A stretch of 64,000 nt of DNA from Thalassobaculum litoreum DSM 18839 (GCF_900102465.1 NZ_FNBW01000004.1:186001-250000); one strand, 5' to 3'; shown: positions 8,781-17,733, counted from the stretch's first letter. The notes: a model not told the origin generated them from the sequence alone. Made by a program: numbers and translations.

Positions 8781-9524
8781 ATGGCCGCGCTCTCATCCGT
8801 TGCGCCGCTGGCGCGGCGTCTGCTGGACCTTCTGCTGCCGCCGCGCTGCGGACGCTGCGGCGTGGACGTGCCGGCCGACGCGACCCTGTGCCTGACCTGC
8901 TGGAGCGCGGTCACCTTCGTCACCGAGCCGCTCTGCGAGGTCTGCGGCCTTCCCTTCGAGATCAGACCGTTTGGCAGTGCCGTCTGCGGCGCCTGTCTGG
9001 CGGAACCGCCGGTGTTCGACCGGGCGCGGGCGGCGGTGGTCTACGACGATGCGACCCGGTCCCTGGTCCTCGCCTTCAAGCACGGCGACCGGCTTACCCT
9101 GGCCCCGCTCTTCGCCGCCTGGATGGTCCGGGCCGGCGCCGGTCTGATGGAGCAGGCCGACGTGATCGTTCCGGTTCCGCTCCACCGATGGCGGTTATTG
9201 TCGCGCCGCTACAACCAGGCGGCGGTGCTTGCGCATGCCCTGGGGCGTGCCACCGGGGTGAATGTTGTCGACAGTTTACTGCTTCGCACCCGTCAAACCC
9301 CCAGTCAGGGTCGAAAGTCGGCCGCGCAACGAACGCTAAACGTGCGTGGAGCATTCGCGCTACGGAATAACTGCGATGGGGCGGCGGAAGTGATCGAGGG
9401 GCGTCGGATAGTGCTTGTCGACGACGTTTTTACAACGGGAGCCACGGTTTCCGCGTGTACACGCGTGCTCAGAAGGTCGGGTGCAGTGGCGGTCGATGTG
9501 CTGACTCTGGCCCGGGTGACATAA
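8781..9524 (+). CDS. comF: ComF family phosphoribosyltransferase-like protein
   Basis: 247-residue ComF-type protein. Eight cysteines in four CxxC pairs (23/26, 37/40, 52/55, 69/72) make an N-terminal zinc-ribbon region. The C-terminal phosphoribosyltransferase fold carries the PRPP-binding loop VLVDDVFTTGAT. The family takes part in DNA uptake in some Firmicutes; in proteobacteria the role is poorly defined. The start at 8781 removes a long shadow N-terminus that lies antisense to the methyltransferase. The order comF-grxC-amidase downstream is widespread in alphaproteobacteria. No other competence genes are visible nearby. Confidence 0.92.
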   Translation: MAALSSVAPLARRLLDLLLPPRCGRCGVDVPADATLCLTCWSAVTFVTEPLCEVCGLPFEIRPFGSAVCGACLAEPPVFDRARAAVVYDDATRSLVLAFKHGDRLTLAPLFAAWMVRAGAGLMEQADVIVPVPLHRWRLLSRRYNQAAVLAHALGRATGVNVVDSLLLRTRQTPSQGRKSAAQRTLNVRGAFALRNNCDGAAEVIEGRRIVLVDDVFTTGATVSACTRVLRRSGAVAVDVLTLARVT

Positions 9525-9544
9525 CTCACACAGATGAGAGCGCT

Positions 9545-9573
9545 TTGCAAAAAGACCGGACTTTTCTTATCTA
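9545..9573 (+). promoter_or_regulatory. Putative sigma-70 promoter for grxC
   Basis: TTGCAA at 9545-9550 and TATCTA at 9568-9573, separated by 17 bases, in the 86-bp gap between comF and grxC. This lies about 38 bases before the grxC start, suggesting that grxC is transcribed separately from comF. Confidence 0.45.
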
Positions 9574-9610
9574 CTTCCCAGCGACGTGTGCTTCACAGGA
9601 GGGGACCGAG

Positions 9611-9886
9611 ATGGCCAAAGCGGCCAGGGTTGAAATTTACACGACCATGTTCTGTCCATATTGCTATCGCGCGAAGTCGCTGCTGGCGAATAAGGGCGTG
9701 GATTACGTCGAATACGACGTCGGGGGCTCGAGCGACGCCCGGAGCAAGATGAGCGAGCGGGCCGACGGCCGGCACACCGTGCCGCAGATCTTCATCGCCG
9801 GCGAAGGCATCGGCGGATCGGACGAACTTGCGGAACTCGAGCGGACCGGTAAGCTGGATCACCTGCTCGGCGTTTCCCTGGTCTGA
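9611..9886 (+). CDS. grxC: Glutaredoxin 3
   Basis: 91-residue dithiol glutaredoxin that reduces disulfides and glutathionylated proteins with glutathione. The CPYC active site is at residues about 14-17 of the product, followed by the TVPQIFI cis-proline segment and the GGSDEL motif that binds glutathione. A strong AGGAGG ribosome site lies just upstream of the ATG at 9611. It is followed by the Nit1-type amidase at 9939, and the pairing is metabolically sensible because that amidase family repairs deaminated glutathione. Confidence 0.96.
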   Translation: MAKAARVEIYTTMFCPYCYRAKSLLANKGVDYVEYDVGGSSDARSKMSERADGRHTVPQIFIAGEGIGGSDELAELERTGKLDHLLGVSLV

Positions 9887-9938
9887 GGCACCCGCCTCCC
9901 CGGTCCGAGCGCTCGAATTTGACGCCCGGAGGTCCTGG

Positions 9939-10796
9939 ATGACCCGACTGACCGTCGCCTGCGTGCAGACCAACACCACCCGCGATCCGCTCGAGAATAT
10001 CGAGCGGGTCAGCCCCCTGATCCGGGAAGCCAAGCAGCGCGGGGCGCAGCTCATCACCACGCCGGAAATTGTCGGCATGCTGGAGCCCAAGCGCGATCAG
10101 GCGCTGGCCAAGGCGAAACCGGAGGAGACCCACGAGGTCCTCGCCGCCTTCCGCGGTCTCGCCGCCGAGCTGGGCGTGTGGCTGCTGGTCGGGTCGATCT
10201 CGATCAAGCTCTCCGACGACAAGATGGCCAACCGCAGCTTTCTGCTGGACGACCGCGGCCAGATCGTCGCCCGCTATTCCAAGATCCACATGTTCGACGT
10301 GCAGGTCGGCGACGGCCAGACCTACCGGGAGAGCAACACCTATCGCGCCGGGGACGAGGCGGTGATCGCCGACACGCCCTGGGGCAAGATGGGCATGACC
10401 ATCTGCTACGACATCCGCTTCCCCTACCTGTACCGCAAGCTGGCCCAGGCCGGTGCCGAGGTGATCTTCGCCCCAGCCGCCTTCACCAAGGTGACCGGCG
10501 AGGCGCACTGGCACGTGCTGCAGCGCGCCCGGGCGATCGAGACCGGCTGCTACGTGGTCTCCGCCGCCCAGACCGGCGAGCATGCGGAAGGGCGCAAGAC
10601 CTACGGCCATTCGGTGATCGTCGGGCCGTGGGGCGAGGTCCTGGCCGATGCCGGCGAGGAGGTCGGCGTCATCACCGCGGAGATCGACCTCGCCCGTGTC
10701 GCCGAGGCCCGCGGCAAGGTGCCGTCGCTGACCCACGACCGGGTCCTGGGCGATCCCGTGGTCTACGGCAGCGAGCTGCGCCAGGCCGGCGAGTAG
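9939..10796 (+). CDS. Carbon-nitrogen hydrolase, Nit1 type (deaminated glutathione amidase)
   Basis: 285-residue nitrilase-superfamily amidase. The catalytic triad is visible as Glu43 (TPEI), Lys115 (YSKIHMFD) and Cys156 (CYDIRFP). Bacterial and eukaryotic Nit1 proteins with these blocks hydrolyse deaminated glutathione, and position next to grxC supports the same job here. The GGAGG ribosome site 5 bases before 9939 fixes the start. The last 34 bases overlap, on opposite strands, the 3' end of the methyltransferase gene 10763-11353. Omega-amidase activity is the main alternative. Confidence 0.9.
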   Translation: MTRLTVACVQTNTTRDPLENIERVSPLIREAKQRGAQLITTPEIVGMLEPKRDQALAKAKPEETHEVLAAFRGLAAELGVWLLVGSISIKLSDDKMANRSFLLDDRGQIVARYSKIHMFDVQVGDGQTYRESNTYRAGDEAVIADTPWGKMGMTICYDIRFPYLYRKLAQAGAEVIFAPAAFTKVTGEAHWHVLQRARAIETGCYVVSAAQTGEHAEGRKTYGHSVIVGPWGEVLADAGEEVGVITAEIDLARVAEARGKVPSLTHDRVLGDPVVYGSELRQAGE

Positions 10797-11353
10797 GCGG
10801 GCGGCTTTTCCGGCCGTACCGCCACCACGCGCTGCTTCACCGCGTGGCGGGGCGCCTGCTCCTCCAGATCCTCATACGCCACCACCTGCAGCTCCGGGCG
10901 CACCGCGATGAGAAGTTCCTCGCGGTGCAGCAGGAAGTTCGGGTTGCTCGGCTTGCCGAAGCGCTCGTTGCCGGCGGCGAAGGTCTCGTAGATCAGCACC
11001 CCGCCCGGCGCCACGGAACGCACCAGGGCCGGGAACAGGGGCCGGTGCAGATAGTTGACCACCACCACCCCGGCGAAGCTCCGGCCCTCCAGCGGCCAGG
11101 GGCGGCCGCTCTCCAGATCGCGGGCGACGATCTCCACCTCCGGATCGACCGCCATGTCGCTGACCCCGACCACGTCGCGGTCGAGGACGACGACCGGGTG
11201 GCCACGGTCGCGGAACATGCGGGCGTGGCGGCCGCTGCCACAGGCCACGTCGAGAACGGTGCCGCCTTCGGGAATCATGGGGGCGAAGCGCGCGACCCAG
11301 GCCGAGGGTTCCTGGGTGGCGGTCTCGCGGCCCGGTTCGGGATCGGCCGTCAT
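10763..11353 (-). CDS. SAM-dependent methyltransferase, TehB/UbiG-like
   Basis: 196-residue class I methyltransferase. The SAM-binding motif I is VLDVACGSGRHA (about residues 33-45), the acidic motif II is VVVLDRD, and the post-motif region is VVVVNYLHRPLF. The small size and these blocks resemble tellurite-resistance TehB-like and other short methyltransferases; the substrate is unknown. The start at 11353 lies 2 bases downstream of the stop of the aminotransferase-SDR gene, so the pair forms an operon. The 3' end overlaps the convergent amidase gene by 34 bp. Confidence 0.85.
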   Translation of the reverse strand: MTADPEPGRETATQEPSAWVARFAPMIPEGGTVLDVACGSGRHARMFRDRGHPVVVLDRDVVGVSDMAVDPEVEIVARDLESGRPWPLEGRSFAGVVVVNYLHRPLFPALVRSVAPGGVLIYETFAAGNERFGKPSNPNFLLHREELLIAVRPELQVVAYEDLEEQAPRHAVKQRVVAVRPEKPPAYSPAWRSSLP

Positions 11354-11355
11354 CG

Positions 11356-13473
11356 CTAGACCTCCACGCTGGCCGGAACCCGCGCGCCCGAGAAGCCGCA
11401 GGCGGGGCTGGCGAGGCGCACGAAGACGCCGGTGATCTCCTGCGGCGTCGGCAGACGGTCCGGATCCTCCTCGGGAAAGGCGGCGGCGCGCATGCCGGTG
11501 CGCACCTCGCCCGGATCGACCAGATTGACCCGCACCCGGCTCGACCGCGTCTCCGCCGCGTATGCGCGCGCCAGCGCCTCCAGCCCGGCCTTGGAGGCTG
11601 CATAGGCGCCCCAGTCCGGCATCGCACCCTGGGCCGCCCCGGAGGTCACCAGCAGGGCCCGTCCGTTGGGGGAGGCGCGCAGCAGCGGGTCGAGCTCGCG
11701 CAGCAGCCGGAAGGTGGCGTTGAGGTTCACCGAAATCGCCTGATCGAACACGGCGTCGGAGACCTCGGCCAGGGGGGCGATCTCGCCCAGCACGCCGTGG
11801 TTGGCCACCACCACGTCGAGCCGGCCCAGCTTCTCGCCGATCCGCTTGGCCAGTCCCTCTATGGCGGCCGGCTCGGACAGGTCGAGCGCCAGGGTCGCCA
11901 CCTGCCCGCCGGCCTTGCGGATGCGCGCGGCGACTTTTTCCAGATCGGCCTGGGAGCGGGCGGCGAGCACGACGCGGGCGCCCTCGGCCGCATAGCGCTC
12001 GGCGACGGCCGCACCGATGCCGCGCGACGCGCCGGTGACGAGGCAGGTCAGCCCCTTCAGCGCGTTGCCGCCGGCGGTGATCTCGGCCAGCGCCCGGTCG
12101 TCGCCGACCACGCCGATCTGCTCCAGGATGTCGTCGAGCACGAGGCGCAATGTGTCGGCGATGCGGTCGATCTCGCGATGGGTGACGACCAGCGGCGGGG
12201 CGATCACCAGGGCGTCGCGCACGGCGCGGACGATCACGCCGCGGCTCTGCATCTGGTCGCGCACCACGGCGCCGACCAGGCCCTCCGGGTCGTACAGGAT
12301 CTTCGGATCGCGCTGCTGCACCAACTCCACCGCGCCGATCAGGCCGAGGCTGCGCACCTCGCCCACCATCGGTTGGTCGGCGAGCCGGGACAGCGCCGCG
12401 GCGAAATGGTCGGACAGGTCGTCGCGTACGCGGCCGATCAGGTTCTCGCGCTCGATGATCTGCAGGTTGGCCAGGGCGACGGCGGCGGCCACCGGATGGC
12501 CGGCATAGGTGAAGCCGTGGGCGAGGCCGCCGCTCTTCTCGATCAGGGTCTCGGCCACCCGGCTGCCGATCATGACGGCGGAGATCGGCTGATAGCCGGA
12601 GGACAGACCTTTCGCCAAAGCCATGAAATCGGGGGCGAGGCCGAACCTCTCCGCCGCCGACCACGCGCCGAGACGGCCGAAGGCGCTGACCACCTCGTCC
12701 AGGGCGAACAGCACGTCGTGCCGCCGGCAGATCTCCTGCACCCGCGCCAGATAGCCCGGCGGCGGGATGATCACCCCGCCGGCCCCCTGCACCGGCTCCA
12801 CCACCACGCCGGCGACGGTGTCGGCACCCAGCTCCAGGATCTTCTCCTCGATCCAGCCGGCCGCCCGCTCGGCGAAGGCCTCCGCGCTTTCGCCGGGCGC
12901 GCCGTGGCGGAACTGGTAGGCGGTGTCCACATGCGCGAACCCGGCCAGCGGCAGCCCGCCCTGGGCCTGCATGGCGAGGGTGCCGCCCAGGCTGATCGTC
13001 GCCAGGGTGGAGCCGTGATAGCCCTCCTCGCGGCCGATCATGACCTTCTTGTCCGGCTGTCCCTTCAGCTCCCAGAACAGCCGGCAGAACCGCACGATGG
13101 TGTCCAGCGCCTCCGACCCGGAATTGGCGAAGACCACATGGTCCAGCCCGTCCGGCATCAGCTCGGCCAGCTTCGCCGCCAGGGCCGCGGTCGGCGCCGT
13201 CGTGGTCTTGAAGAAGGTGTTGTAATAGGCCAGCCGCTCCATCTGCGCGGCGGCGACCTCGGCCAGTTCGGTGCGGCCGTAGCCGACATTGACGCACCAC
13301 AGGCCGGCCAGCGCGTCGAGGTACAGCTTGCCATCCTCGTCCCACAGGGTGCTGTCCTTGCCGCCGGCCATGACGATCGGCGCGTCCTCCTGCAGCACCT
13401 TGGGATCGGTGAACGGGTGCAGGTGGTGGTCGCGGTCGAGGCGTGCCAGATCGGACGGGGTCGCGGGCATCAT
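11356..13473 (-). CDS. Fusion: class III aminotransferase + short-chain dehydrogenase
   Basis: A single 705-residue frame with two enzymes. Residues 1-455 are a fold-type I class III aminotransferase: GSEA at 119-122, DEVVSAFGR with Asp259, and PLP lysine Lys288 in ALAKGLSSGY. After a short linker (about 455-472), residues 473-705 are a complete short-chain dehydrogenase: TGASRGIG at 480-487, NHG in place of the usual NAG at 558-560, Ser611, and Tyr624/Lys628 in YAASK. All catalytic residues are present in both halves. Class III transaminases make aldehydes or ketones from amines and SDRs reduce or oxidise carbonyls, so a coupled two-step reaction is possible, but the substrate is unknown. 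No internal stop or frame change is present. The start is one of two adjacent ATGs. Confidence 0.9.
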   Translation of the reverse strand: MMPATPSDLARLDRDHHLHPFTDPKVLQEDAPIVMAGGKDSTLWDEDGKLYLDALAGLWCVNVGYGRTELAEVAAAQMERLAYYNTFFKTTTAPTAALAAKLAELMPDGLDHVVFANSGSEALDTIVRFCRLFWELKGQPDKKVMIGREEGYHGSTLATISLGGTLAMQAQGGLPLAGFAHVDTAYQFRHGAPGESAEAFAERAAGWIEEKILELGADTVAGVVVEPVQGAGGVIIPPPGYLARVQEICRRHDVLFALDEVVSAFGRLGAWSAAERFGLAPDFMALAKGLSSGYQPISAVMIGSRVAETLIEKSGGLAHGFTYAGHPVAAAVALANLQIIERENLIGRVRDDLSDHFAAALSRLADQPMVGEVRSLGLIGAVELVQQRDPKILYDPEGLVGAVVRDQMQSRGVIVRAVRDALVIAPPLVVTHREIDRIADTLRLVLDDILEQIGVVGDDRALAEITAGGNALKGLTCLVTGASRGIGAAVAERYAAEGARVVLAARSQADLEKVAARIRKAGGQVATLALDLSEPAAIEGLAKRIGEKLGRLDVVVANHGVLGEIAPLAEVSDAVFDQAISVNLNATFRLLRELDPLLRASPNGRALLVTSGAAQGAMPDWGAYAASKAGLEALARAYAAETRSSRVRVNLVDPGEVRTGMRAAAFPEEDPDRLPTPQEITGVFVRLASPACGFSGARVPASVEV

Positions 13474-13564
13474 GGGCCTCTGTCTGCTGTGGCGGTGTTC
13501 CTTCGATGCTGGAACGGCCAGCCGTGACCGCTATATTACAGTCATGTCCATGATTGGTTGACCG

Positions 13565-14014
13565 ATGATCCACTACCGCCTGCGCTGTAACGCCGAGCAT
13601 GAGTTCGAGGCGTGGTTCCAGAACAGTTCGGCCTTCGAGAAACAGGCCGAATCGGGTCTTCTGTCCTGTCCGGACTGCGGCTCGTCCGAGGTCTCGCGCG
13701 CCCTGATGGCGCCGGCGCTGCAGGGCACCCGCCGGGAGATGGTGCCGACGCCGGCAGACGCGCCGAGCGGGGAGCAGAAGCAGGTCGCCACCCAGGCGCT
13801 CGCCCTCAAGCAGCAGCTCCTCGGCCTGCGCCGCAAGATCGAGGAGAATTTCGACAATGTCGGCGACCGCTTCGCCGACGAGGCGCGCAAGATCCATTAC
13901 GGCGACAGCGACGCCCGCGGGATCTACGGCGACACCACTCCGCAGGAGCGCGAGGCGCTGGCCGACGAGGGGATCGAGGTCGGGACCATCCCCTGGCTGC
14001 GCGACGACGCCTGA
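13565..14014 (+). CDS. DUF1178 family protein
   Basis: 149-residue protein beginning MIHYRLRC, a hallmark of DUF1178. It has a CPDCGS zinc-knuckle-like motif near residue 35, a helical middle segment (ALKQQLLGLRRKIEENF) and the conserved end with ARGIYGD and GIEVGTIPW. The family has no assigned function. It is divergent from the aminotransferase-SDR gene (91 bp between starts, including TATATT at 13532-13537 as a possible -10 element) and precedes the small gene at 14029 by 14 bp. Confidence 0.93.
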   Translation: MIHYRLRCNAEHEFEAWFQNSSAFEKQAESGLLSCPDCGSSEVSRALMAPALQGTRREMVPTPADAPSGEQKQVATQALALKQQLLGLRRKIEENFDNVGDRFADEARKIHYGDSDARGIYGDTTPQEREALADEGIEVGTIPWLRDDA

Positions 14015-14028
14015 CCCGGGAGCCTGAC

Positions 14029-14349
14029 ATGCATGTGGTGATCTTCGAGGTCGAGCCGAAGGACGGCTGCCGCGACAGCTATTTCGAGATGGCCGCCGCC
14101 CTTCGCGCGGAGCTGGAGACAGTGGAAGGGTTCATCTCGGTCGAGCGGTTCGAGAGCCTGGTCACGCCGGGCAAGATCCTGTCCCTGTCCACCTGGGAGG
14201 ACGAGGCGGCGATCCGGCGCTGGCGCGAGCGCTCGGCCCATTACGCCGCGCAGTCGGCCGGCCGGGACAGCCTGTTCGCCCGCTACCGCATCCGAGTGGC
14301 CGAGGTGTCGCGCGACTACGATCGCGAGACCTCGCCCTGGCGGGCGTGA
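14029..14349 (+). CDS. Antibiotic biosynthesis monooxygenase (ABM) domain protein
   Basis: 106-residue ferredoxin-fold protein of the ABM/EthD-like group. It starts MHVVIFEVEPKDG and has the family's EGFISVERFES and LSLSTWEDEAAIRRWR blocks. Such proteins include heme-degrading monooxygenases and quinol-type oxidases, but many have unknown roles, and no heme-ligating feature is evident here. The start at 14029 follows the DUF1178 stop by 14 bases, suggesting cotranscription. Confidence 0.85.
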   Translation: MHVVIFEVEPKDGCRDSYFEMAAALRAELETVEGFISVERFESLVTPGKILSLSTWEDEAAIRRWRERSAHYAAQSAGRDSLFARYRIRVAEVSRDYDRETSPWRA

Positions 14350-14386
14350 CGGGCGGTCTCGCCTCCGACTTGCTAGCTCCACCAAG

Positions 14387-14501
14387 CGTCTTCCCGGCCT
14401 GGCGCCGGGACCGAGAGCGCCGCGTGCAGGAGCGCGCGCGGCAGGTGCTAGAAGGCCGCAGAACGATGAATCCTGGATCCCGGCGCGAGGCCGGGAAGAC
14501 G
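14387..14501. repeat. Intergenic inverted repeat, family A (copy 1)
   Basis: Arms 14387-14412 (CGTCTTCCCGGCCTGGCGCC then GGGACC) and 14475-14501 are inverted near-perfect copies separated by about 60 bp. Two more copies lie at 32972-33076 and 51798-51911. All three are intergenic, about 105-115 bp, and GC-rich, and they look like REP-type or non-autonomous palindromic elements. Confidence 0.8.
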
Positions 14502-14606
14502 GAAGCGGTCGTGGGCGTGGTTTGCCGCTTCCCCCGACATCCTGACGCAGCGCCACCACGCTGAATTCGCCTTTCCTTTCGCCGCCGACAGCTTATCTAT
14601 CCCTCC

Positions 14607-15965
14607 ATGAGCGACATCGATTCCGAACGCAATTCGTTGGGTGGGCGCGTGCGCCGCTATGCCCGGGTCGGCACCGCTGTGGGCGGGCTTGCCGCCCGGC
14701 TGGCCGGCGAGCGCTATCTCGGCTTCAACGTCGACAAGGCGGAGCACGCGGCCGACCTCAAGGCGGCGCTGGGCGGGCTGAAGGGCCCGCTGATGAAGGT
14801 GGCGCAGATCCTGTCCACCGTGCCGGACGCGCTGCCCAAGGAGTATGTCGACGAGCTGAGCCATCTGCAGTCGAACGCGCCGGCCATGGGCTGGCCCTTC
14901 GTCAAGCGGCGCATGACCACCGAGCTCGGACCCGGCTGGCAGAAGAAATTCGCCGAGTTCGAGCGCGAGGCCGCCTCGGCCGCCTCCCTCGGGCAGGTCC
15001 ATCGCGGGGTGCTGCACGACGGCCGCAAGGTGGCGATCAAGCTGCAGTATCCGGACATGTCCTCGGCCGTGGAGGCCGACCTGCGCCAGCTCGACTGGGT
15101 GTTCAAGCTATATCGGCGCTACGACACCGCGATTGACCCGTCGCTGATCCACACCGAGCTCTCGGCCCGGCTGCGCGAGGAGCTGGATTACGGCCGCGAG
15201 GCCCGGCACATGGCGCTGTACCGCCACATGCTGGCCGACGAGCCGGCGGTGCACATTCCGGAGGTGGTGGACGAGCTTTCGACCAACCGGCTGATCACTA
15301 TGACCTGGCTGGATGGCACGCCGTTCATGAAGTTCCTGGAGGAGAACCCCGATATCGAGACCCGCAACCGGGTCGCCCACAACATGTTCCGGACCTGGTA
15401 CGTGCCGTTCTATTTCTACGGCGTGATCCACGGCGATCCGCATCTGGGCAACTACACGATCCGCGACGACGGCTCGATCAACCTGCTGGATTTCGGCTGC
15501 ATCCGGGTCTTCCCGCCAGCCTTCGTGAAGGGGGTGATCGACCTCTACCGGGCGCTCCGCGACGACGACGAGGAGCTGGCCGTCCAGGCCTACGCGAGCT
15601 GGGGCTTCACCGATCTCGACCGCGAGACCATCGACGTGCTGAACGTCTGGGCGCGCTTCCTCTACGGGCCGCTGATGGAGGACCGCACCCGCAAGATCCA
15701 GGAGAGCGGCAGCGGCCTGTACGGCCGCGAGATCGCCGAGAAGGTGCATGGCGAGCTGAAGCGGCTGAGCGGTGTGCGCCCGCCGCGCGAGTTCGTGCTG
15801 ATGGACCGCGCGGCCCTGGGTCTCGGCTCGGTCTTCATGCACCTGAAGGCGGAGGTGAACTGGTACCGCCTGTTCCACGACCTGATCGGCGAGTTCGACG
15901 TGGACACCCTGACCGCCCGCCAGGACGCCGCCCTGGCCGCCGTCGGGCTCGACCGGCCCGACTGA
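14607..15965 (+). CDS. ABC1/UbiB-family atypical kinase-like protein
   Basis: 452-residue ABC1-family (ADCK-like) protein. The alanine-rich loop and KGPLMKVAQI segment (KxGQ-like motif, about residues 58-67), the ATP lysine in VAIKLQYPD, the catalytic-loop HGDPHLGN and the metal-binding LLDFG are all present. The best-known members, UbiB and ADCK3/COQ8, support ubiquinone biosynthesis. This gene is not next to ubiE or other ubi genes, so it is a paralogue whose target is unknown. No transmembrane segment is obvious. The start at 14607 gives the usual N-terminus. Confidence 0.88.
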   Translation: MSDIDSERNSLGGRVRRYARVGTAVGGLAARLAGERYLGFNVDKAEHAADLKAALGGLKGPLMKVAQILSTVPDALPKEYVDELSHLQSNAPAMGWPFVKRRMTTELGPGWQKKFAEFEREAASAASLGQVHRGVLHDGRKVAIKLQYPDMSSAVEADLRQLDWVFKLYRRYDTAIDPSLIHTELSARLREELDYGREARHMALYRHMLADEPAVHIPEVVDELSTNRLITMTWLDGTPFMKFLEENPDIETRNRVAHNMFRTWYVPFYFYGVIHGDPHLGNYTIRDDGSINLLDFGCIRVFPPAFVKGVIDLYRALRDDDEELAVQAYASWGFTDLDRETIDVLNVWARFLYGPLMEDRTRKIQESGSGLYGREIAEKVHGELKRLSGVRPPREFVLMDRAALGLGSVFMHLKAEVNWYRLFHDLIGEFDVDTLTARQDAALAAVGLDRPD

Positions 15966-16235
15966 CCGGCCCCGACTGGCCGCCCCCGACTGGCCGCCCC
16001 CACGGCGCATGCTAGGACAGATTGTCGCGCCGTCTCGTCCCGCTGGACGATCCGCTGGGGCAAGCGTACCGCGTGCCTGCGCGAATCTGGCGCCGTCCGG
16101 CGGTCCGGACTAAGCGCGCGATCGGAAAGCGGGATTGGGCAAATTTCCCCCTAGACGCGCATGCCGCCGGTGCTACCGTTGGCGAAACCAAGACCAAAAA
16201 CTAATCAAAAAACCCAATACCGGAGGAAACAGCAG

Positions 16236-17210
16236 ATGAAACGCAGCTTCATGGTTGCCTGGGCAATCGTTGCCATGGCCACGGTTGCCTTGGTCAACGG
16301 CCCCGCCCGCGCCGAGTATCCCGAACGCCCGATCCAGGTGATCGTGCCCTGGTCCGCCGGCGGCGGCACCGACGCCACCGGCCGGATGATCGCCAAGATC
16401 ATGCAGGACGAGCTCGGCGTGCCGGTGAACGTCGTGAACCGGACGGGCGGCGGCGGCGTTGTCGGCCACCAGGCCATCGCCTCGGCCAAGCCGGACGGCT
16501 ACACGATCGGCATCGTCACGGTCGAGATCGCGATGATGCATTGGATCGGCCTGACCGAGCTCAGCTACAAGGACTACACCCCGATCGCGCTGTACAACGC
16601 CGATCCGGCCGGCGTGTCCGTCAACATCGACTCCAAGTACAACGACGTCGGCGCTCTGCTGGCTGACGCCAAGGCCAACCCGGGCGACATGAAGGCCTCG
16701 GGCACCGGTCAGGGCGGCATCTGGCATCTGGCGCTGGCCGGCATGCTGGTCGAGGCCGGCATGGAGTCCAATGCCATCGGCTGGGTGCCCTCCCAGGGCG
16801 CGGCGCCGGCCTTCGCCGATCTCGCCGCCGGCGGCATCGACGCGGTCACCGCCTCGGTGGTCGAGGCCCGTGCGCTGATGGAGGCCGGCAAGGTCAAGGT
16901 GCTCGCCGTCATGAACGACACGCGCCTGGACGCCTTCCCGGACATCCCGACCCTGACCGAGGCCGGCGGCCCGGACTGGACGACCGCCGCGTGGCGTACC
17001 GTCGCCGGCCCCAAGGGCCTGCCGGCGGACATCCAGGCGAAGCTCGCCGCCACGGTGGAGAAGGTCTACAACAGCCAGGAGTTCAAGGACTTCATGGCGA
17101 ACCGCGGCTTCGGCATGATCTGGGGCGGCCCGGACGATCTGGCCAAGCACTATGAGACCTCGGATGCCGATTACGGCAAGGTTCTGAAGGCGGTCGGTCT
17201 GGCCAAGTAA
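16236..17210 (+). CDS. tctC: Tripartite tricarboxylate transporter, periplasmic solute-binding protein
   Basis: 324-residue TctC/Bug-family binding protein. Residues 1-25 form a signal peptide (VALVNGPARA, then EYPERPI). The mature protein starts with the family pattern RPIQVIVPWSAGGGTD and continues with GGGGVVGHQAIA and KPDGYTIG, which line the carboxylate-binding cleft. A GGAGG ribosome site lies 11 bases upstream of 16236. It heads the tctCBA operon; the substrate is probably a di- or tricarboxylate or similar acid. The 270 bp upstream hold no gene, only two near-tandem GC-rich units at about 15963-16002 and no clear operator. Confidence 0.95.
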   Translation: MKRSFMVAWAIVAMATVALVNGPARAEYPERPIQVIVPWSAGGGTDATGRMIAKIMQDELGVPVNVVNRTGGGGVVGHQAIASAKPDGYTIGIVTVEIAMMHWIGLTELSYKDYTPIALYNADPAGVSVNIDSKYNDVGALLADAKANPGDMKASGTGQGGIWHLALAGMLVEAGMESNAIGWVPSQGAAPAFADLAAGGIDAVTASVVEARALMEAGKVKVLAVMNDTRLDAFPDIPTLTEAGGPDWTTAAWRTVAGPKGLPADIQAKLAATVEKVYNSQEFKDFMANRGFGMIWGGPDDLAKHYETSDADYGKVLKAVGLAK

Positions 17211-17252
17211 GGCCGGACCCCACCTCTCCAAACACCTCATCCGGGTGGCGAC

Positions 17253-17726
17253 ATGCGGTTCAACGACGCGATCCTCGGGATCGTCCTGATCGGGTTCGCG
17301 GCGCTTGCCGCGGCCGGCACCCTGGATTTCCCACGGGTGCCGGGCCAGGACTATGGCTCGGCACTCTTCCCCCGGCTGCTGTGCGCGGGGTTCGCCATCG
17401 GCGGCCTGATGCTGATCCTGTCGGGCTGGCGCAACCGGGCGACCCAGCCGCTGCTGGACACCGACGACTGGGCCCGCTCGCCGGCTCACCTGTTGACCCT
17501 GGCGCTCGCGGTCGGCGGCATCCTGTTCTACATCCTGGTTTCCGACTGGCTCGGCTTCATCCCCACCGCCTTCCTGGTGGTGTTCACGCTGATGCTCCGG
17601 TTGCGCGGCCGGTGGATCAGCTCCGCCGTGATCGCCGCGGCGGTGACCCTCGCAATTCACCAGATCTTCTACGGCCTGCTGCTCGTGCCGCTGCCCTGGG
17701 GCGTGCTCGAGTCCGTGGTCTACTGA
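17253..17726 (+). CDS. tctB: Tripartite tricarboxylate transporter, small membrane subunit
   Basis: 157-residue TctB-type inner membrane protein with four predicted hydrophobic segments: residues about 4-22, 42-60, 80-100 and 115-150. It has the FPRVPGQDYGSALFPRL region characteristic of the family after the first helix. It sits 42 bp after tctC and 7 bp before tctA, as in other TTT operons. Confidence 0.93.
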   Translation: MRFNDAILGIVLIGFAALAAAGTLDFPRVPGQDYGSALFPRLLCAGFAIGGLMLILSGWRNRATQPLLDTDDWARSPAHLLTLALAVGGILFYILVSDWLGFIPTAFLVVFTLMLRLRGRWISSAVIAAAVTLAIHQIFYGLLLVPLPWGVLESVVY

Positions 17727-17733
17727 GGTTTCG

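Noticed and set aside
10763-13897. A single 1044-codon minus-strand frame spanning the methyltransferase
   Set aside because: Only its last 196 codons make a recognised protein. The rest is out of frame with the aminotransferase-SDR gene, which has the real catalytic motifs.
15963-16002. Near-tandem CCCCGACTGGCCGC units
   Set aside because: Only two units and no further copies; most likely local slippage in a GC-rich gap.
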